A stretch of 64,000 bases of DNA. Source: Saprospiraceae bacterium. Its GTDB lineage: Bacteria > Bacteroidota > Bacteroidia > Chitinophagales > Saprospiraceae. Shown in pieces: positions 61,095 through 64,000 of this stretch. The stretch spans positions 1 through 64,000 of the forward strand of contig JAEUUO010000032.1 in assembly GCA_016787575.1 (NCBI GenBank), in the 5' to 3' direction. The stretch's first letter is position 1, and each line of letters opens with the position of its first letter. The translations under genes were made by a program, and so were the position numbers. Below the pieces are notes generated by a model. That model worked only from the letters and a program-made list of their open reading frames with translations. It made no database searches and had not been told where the DNA came from.

Positions 61095-61862
61095 ATGAAA
61101 AAAATTATCAGTTATAATGTCAATGGTTTGCGGTCTGCAATTACAAAGGGATTTAAAGAATGGGTTGCAGAAAATGATTTTGATTTTATTTGCTTGCAGG
61201 AGACAAAGATGGATGCATCCCATGCTGATCCTGACTATTTTAAGGATTTGAATTATCATTCTTATTGGCATTGTGCAGAAAAGAAAGGATACAGTGGTGT
61301 TTTAATATTAGCAAAAGAAAAAGCGACTCAAGTACAAATGGGTACCGGCAATGATATATATGATCGGGAAGGGAGATTGATCGTTTTGGATTATCCAGGA
61401 TTCAGTTTGGCAAACTGTTATTTTCCATCGGGTTCATCCGGTGAAGAACGGCATCAGTTTAAAATGCAATTTTTAGATGACATGTATCCTGTATTTAAAA
61501 AAATGAATGAGCAAAAAAATAATTTTATAGTTGTAGGAGATTACAACATCGTACACCAAGGTTTAGACATTCACAATCCGGAACGAACGGACAATCCATC
61601 AGGCTATAGACCCGAAGAACGAGCATGGTTGGATCGTTGGTTTTCAGAAATGTTTCACGACAGCTTCAGATTGTTATATCCGGATAAAAAAGAATACAGT
61701 TGGTGGAGTTATCGCGCCGGCTCCTATGGAAAAGACAAAGGCTGGCGCATCGATTACCAATCGGTTTCAAAACCAATGAAAGACAAAGTCAAAGCCTTCA
61801 GACATTTGCGGGAAATTCGATTTTCAGATCATTGCCCGCTTGAAGCGCATTACAATCTCTAA
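61095..61862 (+). CDS. xth: Exodeoxyribonuclease III (AP endonuclease)
   Basis: 255 residues. The endonuclease/exonuclease/phosphatase fold is complete: N8/N10 in SYNVNGLRS, E36 in LQETKMD, GDYN (Asp and Asn) in the centre, WRIDYQ and the C-terminal FSDHCPLEA with the catalytic Asp and His. XthA cuts at abasic sites and digests 3' ends, acting in base-excision repair in the cytosol. It is monocistronic; the upstream gap carries a 30-base palindrome. Confidence 0.95.
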   Translation: MKKIISYNVNGLRSAITKGFKEWVAENDFDFICLQETKMDASHADPDYFKDLNYHSYWHCAEKKGYSGVLILAKEKATQVQMGTGNDIYDREGRLIVLDYPGFSLANCYFPSGSSGEERHQFKMQFLDDMYPVFKKMNEQKNNFIVVGDYNIVHQGLDIHNPERTDNPSGYRPEERAWLDRWFSEMFHDSFRLLYPDKKEYSWWSYRAGSYGKDKGWRIDYQSVSKPMKDKVKAFRHLREIRFSDHCPLEAHYNL

Positions 61863-61917
61863 GAATTGTTTTGAACTTTCCGGATTTTTAATTGTATTTT
61901 GATTGAATAAATTGCTT

Positions 61918-62532
61918 ATGGAAACTGTACAACCAACAAAACCCGGTATTTTACTTTATACCGAACAAACACCCAATCCGGAATCCTTAAAATTTGTAAG
62001 TAACCGAATGCTCTATCAGGGCATAGCTGATTTCAAAGATAAAGAATTGGCAGAAGCATGGTCTCCTTTAGCAAGCAGCTTGTATAAGGAAGACTTTGTT
62101 CAATCTGTATATATCTCAAATAATTTTGTAACCATAACAAAGAAACCGGGTTATGATTGGCAAGAAATCATGATTTCTGCAAAAGAAACCCTTAAAAAAA
62201 TTATTGAGCAGGAGTCTGTGCTGATAAAAGAAGGATTTGAGGCTTTTCGTATGCAACAGGAGGCGGATTCTTCTGAAGGTAATTTTGATGAAAAAGATGC
62301 CGAATTGGTACTCCGAATTAAAGACATGATCCAAATGTATGTCAAACCAGCTGTTGAAATGGATGGCGGTAATATTGAGTTTAAATCTTATCGGGATGGA
62401 ATTGTTACGGTATCTATGCAAGGTTCTTGCAGTGGCTGCCCTTCTTCTACCGTAACCTTAAAAGCAGGTATTGAAGGATTGTTAAAAAGGATGGTTCCTG
62501 AAGTACAGGAAGTAGTTGCCGAAGCAGAATAA
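61918..62532 (+). CDS. Nfu-type iron-sulfur scaffold protein
   Basis: 204 residues from ATG 61918 (a TTG at 61903 would add 5). Two domains: an N-terminal Nfu_N fold (LLYTEQTPNPESLKFVSNRML) and a C-terminal NifU-like domain with the cluster ligands C171-SG-C174 in GSCSGCPSSTVTLKAGIEGLL. Such proteins carry [4Fe-4S] clusters to targets. It is downstream of xth by 55 bases, possibly cotranscribed, and convergent to nadE. Confidence 0.93.
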   Translation: METVQPTKPGILLYTEQTPNPESLKFVSNRMLYQGIADFKDKELAEAWSPLASSLYKEDFVQSVYISNNFVTITKKPGYDWQEIMISAKETLKKIIEQESVLIKEGFEAFRMQQEADSSEGNFDEKDAELVLRIKDMIQMYVKPAVEMDGGNIEFKSYRDGIVTVSMQGSCSGCPSSTVTLKAGIEGLLKRMVPEVQEVVAEAE

Positions 62533-62558
62533 ATTCAATTCTGTTTTTCTTTATAGAA

Positions 62559-64000
62559 CTAATTTAAATATTTTGCTTCAATGGGCATCCTTCTGCCTAA
62601 GCCAAATGATTTGGACGAAACCCGAATCACCGGAGGAGATTGATATCTTTTGAATTCTGCTCTGTTAACCATCTTAAGCGTTTGCATTACGATTGCTGGA
62701 TCAAAACCCATTTGAATCAATTCCTTAGGGCCGAGTGATTTTTCAATGTATTGGTATAAAATTTTATCGAGAATTGAATAATCCGGTAATGAATCAGAAT
62801 CCTTTTGACCGGGTTTCAATTCTGCTGATGGTGGTTTTTGAATGGTGTTTTCCGGAATAATTTCATTTTGGCGATTGATATAATTTGCTAATTGATATAC
62901 TTGTGTCTTATAAACATCAGCTAATACAGCTAAACCTCCACATAAATCACCGTAGAGGGTTCCGTAGCCAACAGCCATTTCACTTTTGTTGGTTGTGTTC
63001 AAGAGTATGGCCGAAAATTTATTAGAAAATGCCATCAAGAGCATACCACGAATTCGAGCCTGGATATTTTCTTCAGTTACATTTTCCGGTAAATTTTTAA
63101 AATATGGATCTAAGGTAGATTTATATTCATTAAAAACACTCCCAATCGGAATGGTGTCATATTGAATTCCAAGATTATCTGCCAATGCAATTGCATCCAA
63201 CACGGAACCCTCAGAAGAATATTGGGACGGCATAAGAAGTACACGTACCTGATCTTTACCAAGTGCAGCCACTGCAAGACATGCTGTAAGTGCAGAATCT
63301 ATACCGCCCGACAAACCAAGAATGGCTTTGCTAAAACCCATTTTATTGAAATAATCCCTAATGCCTAAAACCAGTGCTTGGTAAATCAATTCGATTTCAT
63401 TTTTTTCTTGTTCCCGATTGATTCCTCCAGCTGTCACAGAATCCAAATCATAATATTGGAGGTCCTCAATAAAAAATGGAAGTTCTTCATAACACAAACC
63501 ATCTCCGGACAATACTGCCGAGCCCCCATCAAACAAAATGTCTGTTTGAGCGCCAATGCAATTCACATAAAAAATGGGGATCTTGTATTTTAGTACATTG
63601 GCGCGTAAAACATTTAAGCGATCCTTAGCATGTTCGTAGCTAAATGGAGAAGCCGAAAGATTGAGTATAAAATCCGGTTTTTGATCGATCACTTCATCCA
63701 ATGGACATATGGTGTACATTGGATTTTCATTTCCAAGATTCCAAATATCTTCACAAATTGTTACTGCAATTTTTTTCGATTTAAAATGAACCATTTCAAA
63801 TTTGCGATTGGGTTCAAAGTAACGGTATTCATCAAAAATATCATAGTTTGGTAAAAGCGCCTTGTGGGTAATGGATTGTACTTTACCTTCATATAAAAAG
63901 AAGGCTGAATTAAACAAATCTTTGCCTTCTAAATTTGGATTCACACTAGGCGCACCAACTACAATTGCGATGTCATGACTTAATTCACAAAGTTTATTTA
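62559..64000 (-). CDS. nadE: Glutamine-dependent NAD synthetase (3' part, start beyond the window)
   Basis: 480 codons are visible; the reading frame remains open to base 64000, so an internal GTG at 63944 is not the start. Visible is the end of the N-terminal nitrilase-type glutaminase (IAIVVGAPSVNPN at the edge, TICEDIWNLG with the catalytic Cys, and VNCIGAQTDILFDG), then the C-terminal NadE domain with the P-loop GLSGGIDSALTACLA and GTLYGDLCGGLAVLADVYKTQVY. It amidates nicotinate adenine dinucleotide to NAD using glutamine, the last step of the pathway fed by nadC. Confidence 0.96.
   Translation of the reverse strand, partial: NKLCELSHDIAIVVGAPSVNPNLEGKDLFNSAFFLYEGKVQSITHKALLPNYDIFDEYRYFEPNRKFEMVHFKSKKIAVTICEDIWNLGNENPMYTICPLDEVIDQKPDFILNLSASPFSYEHAKDRLNVLRANVLKYKIPIFYVNCIGAQTDILFDGGSAVLSGDGLCYEELPFFIEDLQYYDLDSVTAGGINREQEKNEIELIYQALVLGIRDYFNKMGFSKAILGLSGGIDSALTACLAVAALGKDQVRVLLMPSQYSSEGSVLDAIALADNLGIQYDTIPIGSVFNEYKSTLDPYFKNLPENVTEENIQARIRGMLLMAFSNKFSAILLNTTNKSEMAVGYGTLYGDLCGGLAVLADVYKTQVYQLANYINRQNEIIPENTIQKPPSAELKPGQKDSDSLPDYSILDKILYQYIEKSLGPKELIQMGFDPAIVMQTLKMVNRAEFKRYQSPPVIRVSSKSFGLGRRMPIEAKYLN

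Noticed and set aside
63942-63944. GTG as the start of nadE
   Set aside because: The frame stays open upstream to the window edge and encodes recognisable nitrilase-domain residues, so the gene is cut by the window.

Overview
The window comes from a bacterium of the phylum Bacteroidota, most likely in or near Saprospiraceae (an inference from gene content; I cannot run a classification). The evidence is a PorP/SprF-family type IX secretion (T9SS) protein, two secreted proteins with C-terminal T9SS sorting domains, a GldB-like lipoprotein, PorT-like barrels, a DUF5606 protein, a GSCFA protein, a three-subunit succinate dehydrogenase/fumarate reductase of the b558 type, few purine-rich ribosome binding sites, and upstream TAnnTTTG boxes, the -7 element of Bacteroidota promoters. 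The DNA is AT-rich with long AT-rich intergenic stretches. No rRNA operon, prophage, insertion sequence or CRISPR array is visible; one tRNA (Asn, GTT) is present.

Layout. 0-3.3 kb: 5' part of a DUF3089 lipoprotein, rlmN, a membrane protein/XRE regulator pair behind a twin palindromic operator, a PfkB kinase and tRNA-Asn. 3.4-7.5 kb: the sdhC-sdhA-sdhB operon, interrupted by a four-helix-bundle (23S IVP family) gene flanked by inverted heptamer arrays. 7.6-16.5 kb: a Cys/Met-metabolism PLP enzyme, a T9SS-secreted protein, a 2009-residue multidomain T9SS-secreted surface protein, folB. 16.6-23.1 kb (plus strand): glutaryl-CoA-type acyl-CoA dehydrogenase, an OmpA-domain protein, recO, a fused alpha-keto acid dehydrogenase E1, a DUF5606 protein, a glycosyltransferase. 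23.2-30.3 kb: TetR regulator, rpsT, a bactofilin-AtpZ-membrane protein trio, PorP/SprF, a cytosolic trypsin-like protease coupled to a partner gene, GSCFA protein. 30.5-39.7 kb (minus strand): OPT and POT peptide transporters, M28 peptidase, rpiB, a DUF2723 membrane protein. 39.8-47.7 kb: a small membrane protein, RluA-type pseudouridine synthase, thiL, an orphan lipoprotein, methyltransferase, polytopic membrane protein, di-haem peroxidase, cyanophycinase. 47.8-57.6 kb: cyanophycin synthetase, vanadium-haloperoxidase-like lipoprotein, two Hsp20 genes, ruvC, AMP nucleosidase, OmpH/Skp, TatA, a 2OG-Fe(II) oxygenase. 57.6-64 kb: GldB-like lipoprotein, PorT-like barrel, nadC, exodeoxyribonuclease III, Nfu-type Fe-S protein, and the 3' part of glutamine-dependent NAD synthetase.

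How the genes fit together. Most are housekeeping or central-metabolism genes: respiration (sdh), branched-chain/keto acid and glutaryl-CoA oxidation, NAD synthesis (nadC, nadE), DNA repair (recO, ruvC, xth). A nitrogen and peptide theme is visible: OPT and POT importers in one operon, an exported M28 peptidase, and divergent cyanophycin synthetase/cyanophycinase for making and degrading an Arg/Asp storage polymer.

The most unusual items are: (1) the translationally coupled pair of a cytosolic trypsin-like protease with zinc ribbon and possible YbjN/CesT-like tail and a large partner with a similar-looking segment; (2) the four-helix-bundle gene inside the sdh operon; (3) short-period (7-8 nt) repeat arrays at the 3' ends of several genes; (4) promoter boxes so close to ATG codons that some genes may be transcribed leaderless.
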